Assembly: GCA_963812945.1 (NCBI GenBank)
Contig: CAWEXD010000012.1
Span: 310,001-374,000 of the forward strand
DNA: 64,000 nt
Source of the DNA: DASRDR01 sp963812945 [NCBI: uncultured Candidatus Rokubacteria bacterium]
GTDB lineage: Bacteria; Methylomirabilota; Methylomirabilia; Rokubacteriales
Reading direction: 5' to 3'
Position numbers and translations under genes: made by a program. This document shows positions 1 through 8,534 of the stretch, piece by piece. Below the pieces are notes generated by a model that ran no database searches, was not told the origin of the DNA, and worked only from the letters and a program-made list of their open reading frames with translations. Positions within the stretch are counted from its first letter, which is position 1, and every line of letters begins with the position of its first letter.

Positions 1-380
1 CACCCGCCGAAGAAGCCGGCCACCACGCCGGCTGTCGCGCCGAGAGCGAGCGCGATGAGGACGGCCAGCCCGCCCACGTAGAGGGAGACCCGCGCCCCCC
101 AGATCAGGCGGCTCAGCTCGTCCCGGCCGAACTCGTCGGTGCCGAGGAGATGCGTGCCCCCCGGCGGCAGAAGCGGCTTGGCGATCTGGGCGGCCGGCGC
201 ATACGGCGCGATGACGGGTGCGGTCAGCGCCACCGTCACCACGATGCCCACCAGCACCGCGCCGATGAGGGCGACCGGCGTTCCGGCCAGCGTGCGCAGA
301 AAGCGCGCGCGGGCGACCTGGTCCGGGGTGAGGCCGCGCGGCAGGGCGGCGACGGCCGGCGTCGCGGCGCCGTCACTCAT
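1..380 (-). CDS. Peptide ABC transporter permease, DppC type (partial, cut by window edge)
   Basis: The N-terminal 126 residues of an inner-membrane permease for a dipeptide/oligopeptide ABC importer are present; the rest lies beyond the left edge. The protein opens MSDGAATPAVAALPRG, has a first membrane helix (about residues 35-55) and the LLGTDEFGRDELSRLIWGARVSL stretch typical of DppC/OppC-family proteins just before their second helix. Its ATG overlaps the stop of the upstream DppB-type gene by 8 bases (ATGAGTGA), so the two are translationally coupled. Substrate specificity cannot be told from sequence. Family assignment is secure; the C-terminal EAA loop is not visible. Confidence 0.9.
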   Translation of the reverse strand, partial: MSDGAATPAVAALPRGLTPDQVARARFLRTLAGTPVALIGAVLVGIVVTVALTAPVIAPYAPAAQIAKPLLPPGGTHLLGTDEFGRDELSRLIWGARVSLYVGGLAVLIALALGATAGVVAGFFGG

Positions 381-1320
381 AGCGGATCCGCGGATCGAGG
401 TACGTGTAGAGGAGGTCCACCAGGAGGTTCACCAGGACGAACGTGACGGCGAACACCATCACGGTCCCCTGCACCACCGGGTAGTCCCGCTGGTACACCC
501 CGTTGAGGAGGGTCCAGCCGAGCCCCGGCAGCCCGAAGATCTGCTCGGTGATGACGACCCCGCCGAGCAGGAACCCGGTCTGGAGCCCGAGGACCGTGAC
601 GATCGGGATCAGCGCGTTCCGGAGCGCGTGACGCAGAAGGACGGCCCGCGTGGCCAGCCCCTTGGCGCGAGCGACTCGGATGAAGTCCTGTCCCAGCACC
701 TCGAGCATCGACGACCGAGTCATGCGCACGACGACCGCCGAGAGCCCGAGCGACAGCGACAGGACGGGCAGGAACATCTGCTGGAGGTTGACCCACGGAT
801 CCGCCCACGGCGTGACGTAGATCAGGGCCGGCAGCCAGCCGAAGAGCGACGATGCGCCGATGATGAGCAGGATGGCGATCCAGAAGTTCGGCAGGGACAA
901 TCCGAGGACGCCCACGATCTGGACCAGCGTCCGCACGCGGAGGCTCCGCGAGACGCTCGCCGCCACACCAAGCGGGATTCCCACGAAGGCGACGCTCAGA
1001 ACCGCGAGCAGGGCCAGCTCGATCGTGATCGGCAGCCGTGACGTGATCAGAGTCGCGACCGGCTGGCCCGTGCGGAAGGACCACCCGAAGTTCCCCTGGA
1101 GCATGTTGCCAAGCCACAGGAGGTACTGGACGGGAAGCGGTCGGTCGAGGCCGAACTCCCGGAGCACCGCCGCGCGCTGCGCGCGGCTGAGCTGGCCTTC
1201 CGTCCCTGCGATGATTTCGACAATGTTACCCGGAAGGAGACGAACGAGCAGGAAGATCAGGACCGAGACGCCGAGAAGGGCGAGAACGGTCCACATCGCG
1301 CGCCGCGCGAGGTAGCGCAT
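373..1320 (-). CDS. Peptide ABC transporter permease, DppB type
   Basis: A 315-residue inner-membrane permease of the binding-protein-dependent transport family. It begins MRYLARRAMWTVLALLGVS with a first helix, has the periplasmic RLLPGNIVEIIAG region typical of DppB/NikB/OppB proteins, and has an EAA-like loop (about residues 205-235, MLEVLGQDFIRVARAKGL) that should dock on the ATPase. Length is normal for the family. It follows the binding-protein gene by 146 bases and overlaps the DppC-type gene downstream. No ATPase gene is visible in this window for this set; it may lie to the left. Confidence 0.93.
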   Translation of the reverse strand: MRYLARRAMWTVLALLGVSVLIFLLVRLLPGNIVEIIAGTEGQLSRAQRAAVLREFGLDRPLPVQYLLWLGNMLQGNFGWSFRTGQPVATLITSRLPITIELALLAVLSVAFVGIPLGVAASVSRSLRVRTLVQIVGVLGLSLPNFWIAILLIIGASSLFGWLPALIYVTPWADPWVNLQQMFLPVLSLSLGLSAVVVRMTRSSMLEVLGQDFIRVARAKGLATRAVLLRHALRNALIPIVTVLGLQTGFLLGGVVITEQIFGLPGLGWTLLNGVYQRDYPVVQGTVMVFAVTFVLVNLLVDLLYTYLDPRIRYE

Positions 1321-1398
1321 CTACGACCCGCGTTCTTGGGACTGTTCGGACGGCCCACGACCCGTGGACCGCCTGGGCCGTCGGCCTCCCTCGAGGGT

Positions 1399-1432
1399 GG
1401 CGCACGTCGCGCTCACAGGCGCGACGTGCGCC
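1399..1432 (-). repeat. Perfect 13-bp inverted repeat between binding-protein and permease genes
   Basis: GGCGCACGTCGCG (1399-1411) and its exact complement (1420-1432) enclose an 8-base loop. It lies directly after the intrinsic-terminator-like hairpin at 1442-1463 in the direction of transcription. Such intergenic hairpins commonly protect the 3' end of the binding-protein message. That role is inference; the inverted repeat itself is read directly. Confidence 0.7.
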
Positions 1433-1441
1433 AGGCGACCC

Positions 1442-1463
1442 AAAAAGGGGGGCGGAGCCCCCC
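1442..1463 (-). terminator. Intrinsic terminator-like hairpin after binding-protein gene
   Basis: Read on the minus strand, GGGGGGC-TCC-GCCCCCC is followed at once by TTTTT. It starts 3 bases after the stop codon of the peptide-binding-protein gene, and the permease genes continue downstream. A partial terminator here would explain more binding protein than permease from one operon. Confidence 0.75.
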
Positions 1464-1466
1464 TCA

Positions 1467-3062
1467 CTAGGCGAGCCAGGCCTTCTTGAGGAAGAGCCGG
1501 CGGCCGGTGAAGGACTGAGAGTAGCCCTGGAGCTTGTTCGAAACCGCCTCGATGTTGTGCTTCGCGAACCACCACCAGTTCTGGCAGTCCCGGACCACGA
1601 TGCGCTGGGCCTCCTCGTAGAGGCGCCGGCGCTCGGCGTGGTTGGTGGACTGGCGGGCCTCGGTGAGGAGGGCGTCGAGCTTCGCGTCCGGGGTGTCGCA
1701 GCCGCCCTTGTTGATGTTCCCCTTCGAGTGGAAGTAGGGGTAGAGGAACCCGTCGGGGTCGGGCCGGAAGGTGTTGGCGGAGGCGTAGATGTCGCCGCCC
1801 TCCTTGCCGCACGAGTTGTTCGACTTCGCGTTGTCGGCCACGAACGCGCCCCATTCCATCTGGGTGGCAGTGACGTCGATGTTGAGCTTCTTCAGCGACT
1901 CCTGGATCACGAGCGTCGAGGCGACGAACTCGGGGTACTGGGGCGAGCACTTGATCTCGACCTTGAAGCCGTTCGGGTAGCCAGCCTCCACCAGGAGCTT
2001 CTTGGCGCCCTCGACGTCCGGTTTCAGGTAGGGCAGGGTCTTCGGGTCGAGGTACCAGTCGCCGTAGCCCGTGGGCACGGGGCCCGAGGGCACGCCGGCG
2101 CCGAACACGGACTTCTGGATGACCTCGTTCGTGTCGACGGCCATCCGCATCGCCCGGCGCACCCGAGCATCGCTGAGCGGCTTGTTACGGACGTTGAGGT
2201 AGTGAAGGACGACCCAGGCGTACGGGCTTCGCTGGATGGTGATCCCGGGGGCGCCCTCGAGCTGGGTCGCGCCCGGGGGATTGAGGAACGCGTACTGGAC
2301 CTGGCCGGCCCGCAGGGCGGCGATCCGCGCATTCTCCTCCGTCAGGACCTTGAACACCATCCCGTCGAGGTACGGCAGCGACTTGTCCCAGTAGTCGGGG
2401 TTCCGCGCGTAGACGATCCGGTCCTGGGGCACGTACTCGACGAGCTTGAACGGACCGGTGCCGATCCCCTTGATCTTGAGATTCTCCTGCTCCGCGTACC
2501 CCTTCGGGATGATCCCCGACGCCCGGATCCCGGCGAACGAGCCGAGGAGCGGAAAGGGGGCGTCGAGGTTCATCTGGACGGTCAGCGGGTCGACGACCTT
2601 GATCTCCTTGATCGCGTTCAGCCAGGAGAGCCACGGTGACGCCGTCTTCGGATCGAGGACGCGCTCGATGCTGTACTTCACGTCGTCGGCGGTCATCGTC
2701 TGCCCGTTGTGGAACTTGACGTTCGGGCGGAGCTTGAACGTGTAGGTCTTCCCGCCGTTCGTGATCTCCCAGCTCGTGGCCAGGCAGGGCTGGATGTTGG
2801 TCTTCTCGTCGTACGTCGTGAGGCTCTCGTAGATGTGATCGTACGCCTGGGCCGACGAGAAGTTCGAGCTGTTGTGCGGATCGAGACCGATGGGATCGAT
2901 CTCGGCCGCGGCGATCAGCGTCCCGCCGCGCTTCGGCGTCTGGGCGGAGACGAGCTGCGCTCTGGACAGGTCGAGCCCCGCCAGACCCCCCAGGGCCAGG
3001 CCGCCTCCCAGGAACGTGCGCCGGTCGATCCCGCGATAGATGCGTGACGTGTCTCGTGCCAT
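1467..3062 (-). CDS. Peptide/solute-binding protein of an ABC importer (family 5), Tat-exported
   Basis: A periplasmic extracellular solute-binding protein (SBP_bac_5, DppA/OppA-like) of 531 residues. The N-terminus carries a twin-arginine signal (DRRTFLGGGLALGGLAGL). The ATG at 3062 is preferred over an upstream start at 3083 because AGGAGGG lies 7-8 bases before it. Typical family segments are visible: GGTLIAAAEIDPIGLDPHNS, LATSWEITNGGKTYTFKLRPNVKFHNG and DDVKYSIERVLDP. It is first in an operon with the DppB and DppC genes, so its role is to deliver peptide-like or other solutes to them. The actual ligand is unknown; family 5 proteins also bind nickel, heme and sugars. Confidence 0.93.
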   Translation of the reverse strand: MARDTSRIYRGIDRRTFLGGGLALGGLAGLDLSRAQLVSAQTPKRGGTLIAAAEIDPIGLDPHNSSNFSSAQAYDHIYESLTTYDEKTNIQPCLATSWEITNGGKTYTFKLRPNVKFHNGQTMTADDVKYSIERVLDPKTASPWLSWLNAIKEIKVVDPLTVQMNLDAPFPLLGSFAGIRASGIIPKGYAEQENLKIKGIGTGPFKLVEYVPQDRIVYARNPDYWDKSLPYLDGMVFKVLTEENARIAALRAGQVQYAFLNPPGATQLEGAPGITIQRSPYAWVVLHYLNVRNKPLSDARVRRAMRMAVDTNEVIQKSVFGAGVPSGPVPTGYGDWYLDPKTLPYLKPDVEGAKKLLVEAGYPNGFKVEIKCSPQYPEFVASTLVIQESLKKLNIDVTATQMEWGAFVADNAKSNNSCGKEGGDIYASANTFRPDPDGFLYPYFHSKGNINKGGCDTPDAKLDALLTEARQSTNHAERRRLYEEAQRIVVRDCQNWWWFAKHNIEAVSNKLQGYSQSFTGRRLFLKKAWLA

Positions 3063-3172
3063 ACGCGACCCTCCTGGTGCCACTGGTAAGTGTCTCCCGC
3101 GCGCCGAGGACGAGGCGCATCCTCCGGGTCATCCCGTCGTCTGGCTTCGACGACCGCCTCGGTTGTCACGGA

Positions 3173-3200
3173 TGGTAGACCGGCCCCGCACCGGTGACAA
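3173..3200 (-). promoter_or_regulatory. Candidate sigma-70-type promoter for the peptide importer operon
   Basis: On the minus strand TTGTCA (3195-3200) is followed after 16 bases by TACCAT (3173-3178), giving a leader of about 105 bases to the ATG at 3062. This is the only promoter-like element I could find in the 367-base gap between the importer operon and the divergent SYLF gene (3063-3429). The rest of that gap shows nothing recognisable. Confidence 0.45.
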
Positions 3201-3429
3201 GCCGCCGCGGGAGCGGCACCGCCGCCTTGACGCGCCCCCGGGCCGGATGCTGTTCTTCTGGTGGGCGTCCCGGGAATGGGTGGCGGGCTCGCGCTACCGC
3301 CGGTGCTGTTCCTCGGGGCCCTCGCCCCTCGCGACGCGCCGGGCCTCGGAGGCGGCGAGTGAAGCCGACGGGAGCGCTCCGGCATCCGCGTCTTCCCCGC
3401 GAGGGCGCGGGACCAAGGGAGGGTCGACC

Positions 3430-3975
3430 ATGTGGAAGTGGATGAGGCCAATAGCTGCCGCGGTGGTCGGTCTAGCGGCCGTGAGCGGGTGCGCCACGGC
3501 GCCAGACAGCACGGAGGGTAAGGCGGCACTGAGCCGCGATGTCTACAGCGCCCTGGCTAGGGCGAAGTGGCGGGATCCAAGCCTCCAGGCCTTCCTGGAC
3601 ACAGCTCACGGCTACGCGATACTCCCGGCGGTTGCGAAGGGCGCCGTCGGAGTGGGCGGGGCGTACGGCAAGGGCGAGGTGTTCGAGCACGGGGCGAAGG
3701 TCGGGTACTGCGACCTGTCACAGGCGACGATCGGCCTAGCCCTCGGGGGCCAGACGTACACGGAAATCATCGTGTTCGAGAACAAGGCCGCCCTGGACAA
3801 TTTCAGGGCGGGGCATGTGAAGTTTGCCGGGCAGGCGACGGCGGTTGGGTTGAAGGCAGGGTCGGGGGCGAACGCCCAGTACCGGGACGGGGTGCGAGTG
3901 CTCACGGTCGGCGAGCAGGGGCTGATGCTCGAGGCGTCGATCGGTGGACAGACCTTCACGTTCCAGCCGCTCTGA
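3430..3975 (+). CDS. SYLF-domain lipid-binding lipoprotein (YSC84-like)
   Basis: A 181-residue protein with an N-terminal lipoprotein signal (AAAVVGLAAVSGC, lipobox cysteine about residue 22), so probably anchored to an envelope membrane. The rest matches the SYLF/Ysc84 fold: AHGYAILPAVAKGAVGVGGAYGKGEVFE, then GLALGGQTYTEIIVFENKAALDNF, and the closing GLMLEASIGGQTFTFQPL. Family members bind phospholipids (eukaryotic ones also actin); the bacterial role is poorly known. The ATG at 3430 has a GGGAGGG ribosome-binding site. It stands alone between a divergent importer and a co-directional transporter operon. Confidence 0.9.
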   Translation: MWKWMRPIAAAVVGLAAVSGCATAPDSTEGKAALSRDVYSALARAKWRDPSLQAFLDTAHGYAILPAVAKGAVGVGGAYGKGEVFEHGAKVGYCDLSQATIGLALGGQTYTEIIVFENKAALDNFRAGHVKFAGQATAVGLKAGSGANAQYRDGVRVLTVGEQGLMLEASIGGQTFTFQPL

Positions 3976-4155
3976 TCCGTGCTCTCGGTGGTCGTCTCGG
4001 TGACTGTCGCGAAGGCAGCGGGCCCGGTTCCGCCGCCGGCTCGGCCGGGGGATTCGCGCCTATCGCAACGGTGTTTCGGGGCGACGGTGACTTAGCCGCT
4101 GGGCGCGTTCCGGGAGCCGCCCGGCGTCGGTCCGCTGGACTAGAATGGGGCCGCC

Positions 4156-4599
4156 GTGCTGACCACCGATCGGGTCGCGGGCGCCGCGCTGGTCCTGGTC
4201 GCCCTGCTGGCGCTCGCGGACAGCCGCGGCCTGCCCCTCGGCACCCTGCGCAATCCCGGCCCCGCCTACGTGCCCGTCCTCCTGGCCGGCGGCCTCCTGG
4301 TCCTGGGCGCCCTCATCGCCGCGACCGGCGGCCGCGCGACGCGGGTCGGCGACGTAGGCTGGGGCGAGTGGCGTCACGCGCTGGCGATCGTGGCCGTGTG
4401 CGTGTTCGCCGCGTGGGGGCTCGAGCGGCTCGGCTACCGTCTCACGGTCACGCTGTCGCTGGTGGCGCTCCTGGGGCTGGTGGAGCGCAAGGGTCCCGTC
4501 GTCACCGTCGGGGTCGCCCTCGGCCTGGCCTTCGGCACGTTCCACCTCTTCGCGACTTTGCTGCGGACCCCCCTCCCCCGGGGCCCGTTCGGGCTCTGA
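4156..4599 (+). CDS. tctB: Tripartite tricarboxylate transporter small membrane subunit TctB
   Basis: A 147-residue protein with four predicted helices, the size and pattern of TctB, the small membrane subunit of TTT solute importers. It starts at GTG, 9 bases after a TAGAAT hexamer (4141-4146), which suggests a very short or absent leader. TctA follows after 7 bases and TctC after that, giving the canonical order B-A-C. TTT systems import citrate, other carboxylates, terephthalate and similar acids; the substrate cannot be read here. TctB proteins diverge strongly, so the call leans on size, topology and neighbours. The 180 bases before it hold no other feature. Confidence 0.85.
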   Translation: MLTTDRVAGAALVLVALLALADSRGLPLGTLRNPGPAYVPVLLAGGLLVLGALIAATGGRATRVGDVGWGEWRHALAIVAVCVFAAWGLERLGYRLTVTLSLVALLGLVERKGPVVTVGVALGLAFGTFHLFATLLRTPLPRGPFGL

Positions 4600-4606
4600 G
4601 GGCCGA

Positions 4607-6133
4607 GTGCTCGACACGCTCGGGAACCTCGCGGTCGGGTTCGGCGTCGCGCTGGCGCCGGGGGTGCTGCTCTACGCCGTGGCGGGCTGCCTGGTGGGGA
4701 CGCTCGTCGGCGTGCTGCCCGGCATCGGGCCCCTGGCCGGCATCAGCCTGCTCCTCCCGCTGACGTTCGGGCTCGACGCGACGCGCGCCATCGTGATGCT
4801 GGCGGGCATCTACTACGGCGCCATGTACGGCGGCTCGACGACCTCGATCCTCATGCGCATCCCCGGCGAGGCGGCCTCGGTGATGACCTGCCTCGACGGC
4901 TACGCGATGGCACGGCGGGGCCGGGCGGGGGCCGCCCTCGCCATCGCCGCCGTCGGCTCCTACGTCGCCGGCACCGTGAGCGTGATCGCGCTGATGCTGC
5001 TCGCCCCGCCGCTGGCCGCGCTGGCGCTCCGGTTCGGCCCGCCGGAGTACTTCGCGCTCCTCGTGCTGGGGCTCCTGGCCCTCGCGTACCTGGGCGCCGG
5101 GTCGATGGCGAAGGCGCTCGCCATGGCGGCGCTCGGGCTCCTCCTCGGCATGGTCGGCATCGACCAGATGAGCGGCTACTTCCGCTTCGCCCACGGCGTC
5201 GTCGAGCTGGGCGACGGCCTCGGCGTGGTCCCGGTGGCGGTGGGGCTCTTCGGGCTCTCCGAGGTCCTCCTCACCGCCGGTCAGCCGACACCGCCCGAGA
5301 TCATCAAGCCGCGCTTCCGCGAGCTCCTGCCGTCGCCGGCCGAGTGGCGGGAGTCGGCCGCGCCGATCGCCCGGGGCACCGTCCTCGGGTTCCTGATCGG
5401 CATCGTTCCCGGCTCCGCCCACATCCTGTCGAGCTTCGTCTCGTACGCCCTCGAGCGGCGGCTCTCGAAGCATCCGGAGACGTTCGGCCAGGGCGCGGTG
5501 GCCGGCGTCGCGGGGCCCGAGTCGGCCAACAACGCGGCGACGTCCGGCGCCTTCGTGCCGATGCTCGCCCTCGGGGTGCCGTCGGGCCCCGTGCCCGCCG
5601 TCATGCTGGCCGCGATGATGGTCCACGGCGTGGCCCCGGGCCCGCTCCTGATCACGGCGCAGCCGGAGCTCTTCTGGGGGTTCATCGCGTCGATGTACGT
5701 CGGGAACGTGGTGCTCCTGGCCCTGAACCTGCCCCTGGTCGGCCTCTTCGTGAACCTCCTCCGGCTCCCCTACGCCGTCCTCTATCCCGCCATCCTCACC
5801 CTGTGCGTGCTCGGGGTCTACGCGGTGAACCAGAGCGTCGTGGACGTCTGGATCATGCTGGCGATGGGCGTGGCCGGGTATCTCCTGCGCAAGCTTCACT
5901 TCGAGACCGCCCCGGTCGTCCTCGGGCTGGTCCTGGGGCCGATGCTCGAGATGACGCTCCGCCAGTCGCTGGCGATGTCGGACGCGCACTACGCCATCTT
6001 CCTCTCGCGGCCGATCGCCGTCGCGCTGCTCGGGCTCGGCGCCGCGATCCTGCTCCTCGGGCTCCTGCCGACGCTCTCGCGCGCCCTGGACTGGCGCGAG
6101 CGGCTCTCCCTGATCGAGAAAGGAGAAACGTGA
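4607..6133 (+). CDS. tctA: Tripartite tricarboxylate transporter large membrane subunit TctA
   Basis: A 508-residue integral membrane protein with about 12 helices, the pore-forming subunit of a TTT importer. Diagnostic TctA stretches are present: GVLPGIGPLAGISLLLPLTF near residue 35-55, the YYGAMYGGSTTSILMRIPGE signature about residue 67-85, and the mirrored half beginning GTVLGFLIGIVPGSAHILSSF near residue 258, followed by GPESANNAATSGAFVPMLALGVPSG. Start is GTG at 4607, 7 bases after tctB. Its stop overlaps the start of the binding protein (TGATG). Energised by ion gradient in known members. Confidence 0.95.
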   Translation: MLDTLGNLAVGFGVALAPGVLLYAVAGCLVGTLVGVLPGIGPLAGISLLLPLTFGLDATRAIVMLAGIYYGAMYGGSTTSILMRIPGEAASVMTCLDGYAMARRGRAGAALAIAAVGSYVAGTVSVIALMLLAPPLAALALRFGPPEYFALLVLGLLALAYLGAGSMAKALAMAALGLLLGMVGIDQMSGYFRFAHGVVELGDGLGVVPVAVGLFGLSEVLLTAGQPTPPEIIKPRFRELLPSPAEWRESAAPIARGTVLGFLIGIVPGSAHILSSFVSYALERRLSKHPETFGQGAVAGVAGPESANNAATSGAFVPMLALGVPSGPVPAVMLAAMMVHGVAPGPLLITAQPELFWGFIASMYVGNVVLLALNLPLVGLFVNLLRLPYAVLYPAILTLCVLGVYAVNQSVVDVWIMLAMGVAGYLLRKLHFETAPVVLGLVLGPMLEMTLRQSLAMSDAHYAIFLSRPIAVALLGLGAAILLLGLLPTLSRALDWRERLSLIEKGET

Positions 6134-7110
6134 TGATCCTCGCCGGTCTCGTCCTCCAGCTCCTGATCGCGCTCGCCGCCCTGCCGGCCTCGGCGCAGGA
6201 CGCGTATCCCTCGCGGCCCATCAGCATCGTCGCGCCCTTCCCCCCGGGGGGCGTGGCCGACCTGACGGCCCGGCCGGTCGCGGTCGCGATGGAGAAGGCG
6301 CTGAAGAACCCCGTCGGGGTGGTGAACAAGACGGGCGCCGCCGGGGCGGTCGGGATGCAGTTCGTGGCCGCCAGCCGGCCCGACGGTTACACGCTCCTCC
6401 TCGCGCTGTCGAGCATCTCGATCATCCCGGAGGCGGACAAGCTGTTCGATCGGAAGCCCGCGTTCACGGTCGATCAGTTCGAGCCGCTGGCCCTGATCTC
6501 CGCCGATCCCACGATCCTGGTCGTGCGGGCCGAGAGCCCATGGAAGACGGCCAAGGAGTTCATCGAGGACGCCCGGCGCCGGCCGAACCAGATCACGTAC
6601 AGCTCCTCGGGGATCTACGGCACGCTCCACATGGCCATGGAGCTCCTGTCGCACGCGGCCGGCATCACGCTCCGCCACGTGCCGCACAGCGGCGCGGCGC
6701 CCGCGCTGACGGCCATCCTGGGAGGGCACGTGGACGCGCTCGCCTCGGGCCCCGCGGTGGTGCTGCCCCACATCAAGGCCGGCAAGCTGCGCGCCCTGGC
6801 GGGATGGGGCGCGGAGCGCGTCGCGGCCTTGCCTGACGTCCCCACGTTCCGGGAGCTCGGCTATCCCGGCGCCGAGTTCTACATCTGGGCCGGCCTGTTC
6901 GCCCCCCGGGGCACGCCCGAGCCGGTCCTCGTGAAGCTCCGGGAGACGCTGCGCGTGGCGGTCGCCGATCCGGACTTCAAGGCGGCGATGGACAAGATCG
7001 AGACGCCGATCGCCTTCAAGCAGGGGGAGGAGTTCCGGCGCTTCTTCGACGCCGACGCGCAGCGGCTGGCGGAGGGCGTCCGAAAGGTCGGGAAGGTCGA
7101 GGCGCGGTAA
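6133..7110 (+). CDS. tctC: TctC/Bug-family periplasmic binding protein
   Basis: A 325-residue binding protein with a cleavable signal peptide (LLIALAALPASAQ) and the Bug-family landmarks: YPSRPISIVAPFPPGGVADLTAR at the mature N-terminus, then GAAGAVGMQFVAASRPDGYTLL. It delivers a carboxylated ligand to TctAB. The ATG at 6133 overlaps the tctA stop by one base; a GTG at 6130 is also possible, and AAAGGAG lies upstream. Sequence does not fix the ligand. A GC-rich palindrome (7116-7129) follows the stop but its loop is too short for a convincing terminator. Confidence 0.93.
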   Translation: MILAGLVLQLLIALAALPASAQDAYPSRPISIVAPFPPGGVADLTARPVAVAMEKALKNPVGVVNKTGAAGAVGMQFVAASRPDGYTLLLALSSISIIPEADKLFDRKPAFTVDQFEPLALISADPTILVVRAESPWKTAKEFIEDARRRPNQITYSSSGIYGTLHMAMELLSHAAGITLRHVPHSGAAPALTAILGGHVDALASGPAVVLPHIKAGKLRALAGWGAERVAALPDVPTFRELGYPGAEFYIWAGLFAPRGTPEPVLVKLRETLRVAVADPDFKAAMDKIETPIAFKQGEEFRRFFDADAQRLAEGVRKVGKVEAR

Positions 7111-7180
7111 CGGGGGCCCGGCACCGGGCTAGCCGCACGGTCTGCGCGGCACACCCGGCGTCAAGCGCCCGGGTTGGAGC

Positions 7181-8329
7181 TCAGTCCCGGCTGACCTCCC
7201 CGCGGCGCAGGAGATACGGCTCGAACGCCCGCGGGTCGACCTCGATCCCGAGCCCCGGACCTTGCGGGATCTCCACCATGCCGTCCGGGCCGACCGCCGG
7301 CGCGCCCCAGAGCTCCCGGAGCGGGTTCGGCGACTGGTCGTACTCGAACCAGGGGTAGGGCATGGGCGTGTGGCTCCGGTACCCGGGCAGGACGGCGCAG
7401 AGCTGGAGCGAGGCGTAGAGGTTCAAGGCCGTGCCCCAGACGTGCGGCACGACCGGCACCTCCCAGGCCGCGGCGAGGGCCGCGACGCGCATCACCTCGG
7501 TGAAGCCGCCGGCGATCGCGAGGTCGGGCTGCGCCACGTCGAGGGCGTTCCGCTCGAAGAAGGTCCGGAACGCGCGGACCCCGCCGAGCGCCTCGCCCCC
7601 GACGACCGCCAGGCCGAGCGCCCCGGCCACGTGCGCGTATCCCTCGACGTCGTCCGGCGCGACCGGCTCCTCCAGCCAGGCGAAGCCTTCCGTCTCGAGC
7701 TGGCGGCCGGCCTCGATCGCGGGCCGCACCGTGTAGCCCTGGTTCGCGTCGGCGAGCAGGATGACGTCCGGGCCGACGACCTTCCGCACCGCGCTCGCCG
7801 CGCGCCCGTCGGCGCCGGGGTCGACCCCGATCTTCATCTTCATCGCCCGGAAGCCCGGCGCGATCATCCGCTCGGCCTCGCGCCGGTAGGCCCGGTACGG
7901 GTCGCGGCCCGGCCGGAGGTACGGCCCGCTCGCGTAGGCCGGCACGCGCGTGCGGATCGGACCGCCGAGCAGCCGGCAGATCGGCTGACCGAGCGCACGG
8001 CCCCGCAGGTCCCAGAGCGCCATGTCGACGGCCGACAGCGCCATGAGGCCCGGGCCCTGGCGCTCGTACCCGAGGCGCTCGTGCATGGCGGCCCAGAGGC
8101 GCTGGTACTCCATCGGATCCTGCCCCAGGATCGCCGGTGCGAGAGCCGTCTCGATGATGGTCCAGGCCGCCGGGGGCGAGTGCCAGGTCTCGCCCCAGCC
8201 TCCGAGGCCCTCGTCGCTTCGCACCTCGACCACGAGGGCCGCGCGCCGGTCGATGAACTGGCGCGCGTTGCCCTGCGGCTCGGGCAGCCGGCACTCGACG
8301 AGGAAGAGTCGGATCGCCGCGATCTTCAT
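7181..8329 (-). CDS. Mandelate racemase/muconate lactonizing enzyme (enolase superfamily)
   Basis: A 382-residue cytosolic enolase-superfamily enzyme. Catalytic landmarks are all visible: the KMKIG motif (KxK general base, about residues 164-168), three metal ligands as D in LLADANQGY, E in WLEEPV and E in VVGGEAL, and a late histidine in VVPHVWGTALN. These suggest dehydration or epimerisation of an acid sugar or related hydroxy-acid through an enolate. It is read toward the TctC gene and away from the aldolase-like gene, so the region looks like a small carboxylate-catabolism island. The exact substrate is not predictable. Confidence 0.92.
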   Translation of the reverse strand: MKIAAIRLFLVECRLPEPQGNARQFIDRRAALVVEVRSDEGLGGWGETWHSPPAAWTIIETALAPAILGQDPMEYQRLWAAMHERLGYERQGPGLMALSAVDMALWDLRGRALGQPICRLLGGPIRTRVPAYASGPYLRPGRDPYRAYRREAERMIAPGFRAMKMKIGVDPGADGRAASAVRKVVGPDVILLADANQGYTVRPAIEAGRQLETEGFAWLEEPVAPDDVEGYAHVAGALGLAVVGGEALGGVRAFRTFFERNALDVAQPDLAIAGGFTEVMRVAALAAAWEVPVVPHVWGTALNLYASLQLCAVLPGYRSHTPMPYPWFEYDQSPNPLRELWGAPAVGPDGMVEIPQGPGLGIEVDPRAFEPYLLRRGEVSRD

Positions 8330-8350
8330 GTCCGGGCTCAGCCGCCCCCA

Positions 8351-8380
8351 ATGCTGGGGCGGACGCTCCGCGGGTGTCAA
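8351..8380 (-). promoter_or_regulatory. Candidate promoter for the enolase-superfamily gene
   Basis: TTGACA (8375-8380, minus strand) is followed after 18 bases by CAGCAT (8351-8356). The -35 is perfect, the -10 matches only three of six bases. The start codon is 22 bases downstream of the -10. The rest of the divergent gap (8381-8534) shows nothing clear apart from CCAGGAGG before the plus-strand gene. Confidence 0.4.
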
Positions 8381-8534
8381 GCGAGACGTCCGCGTGCCCG
8401 CCGGCGGCCCCCGGCCGCGACACCCCTTGCTGGCATCGCGCCCGCGTCGCATCCTAGAGGTCCCGGCACGGCGGCCCGGACCGTCCCGGCCGGGATAGAC
8501 AGCCCGGTCGTCTCGCACCCCAGGAGGAAGCGGC

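Noticed and set aside
139-1041. Plus-strand reading frames over the permease genes
   Set aside because: Arg/Asp/His-rich translations typical of the antisense of GC-rich genes; the minus-strand permeases explain the region.
7111-7135. Intrinsic terminator after tctC (GCCCGG-CA-CCGGGC)
   Set aside because: The loop is only two bases and no T-run follows.
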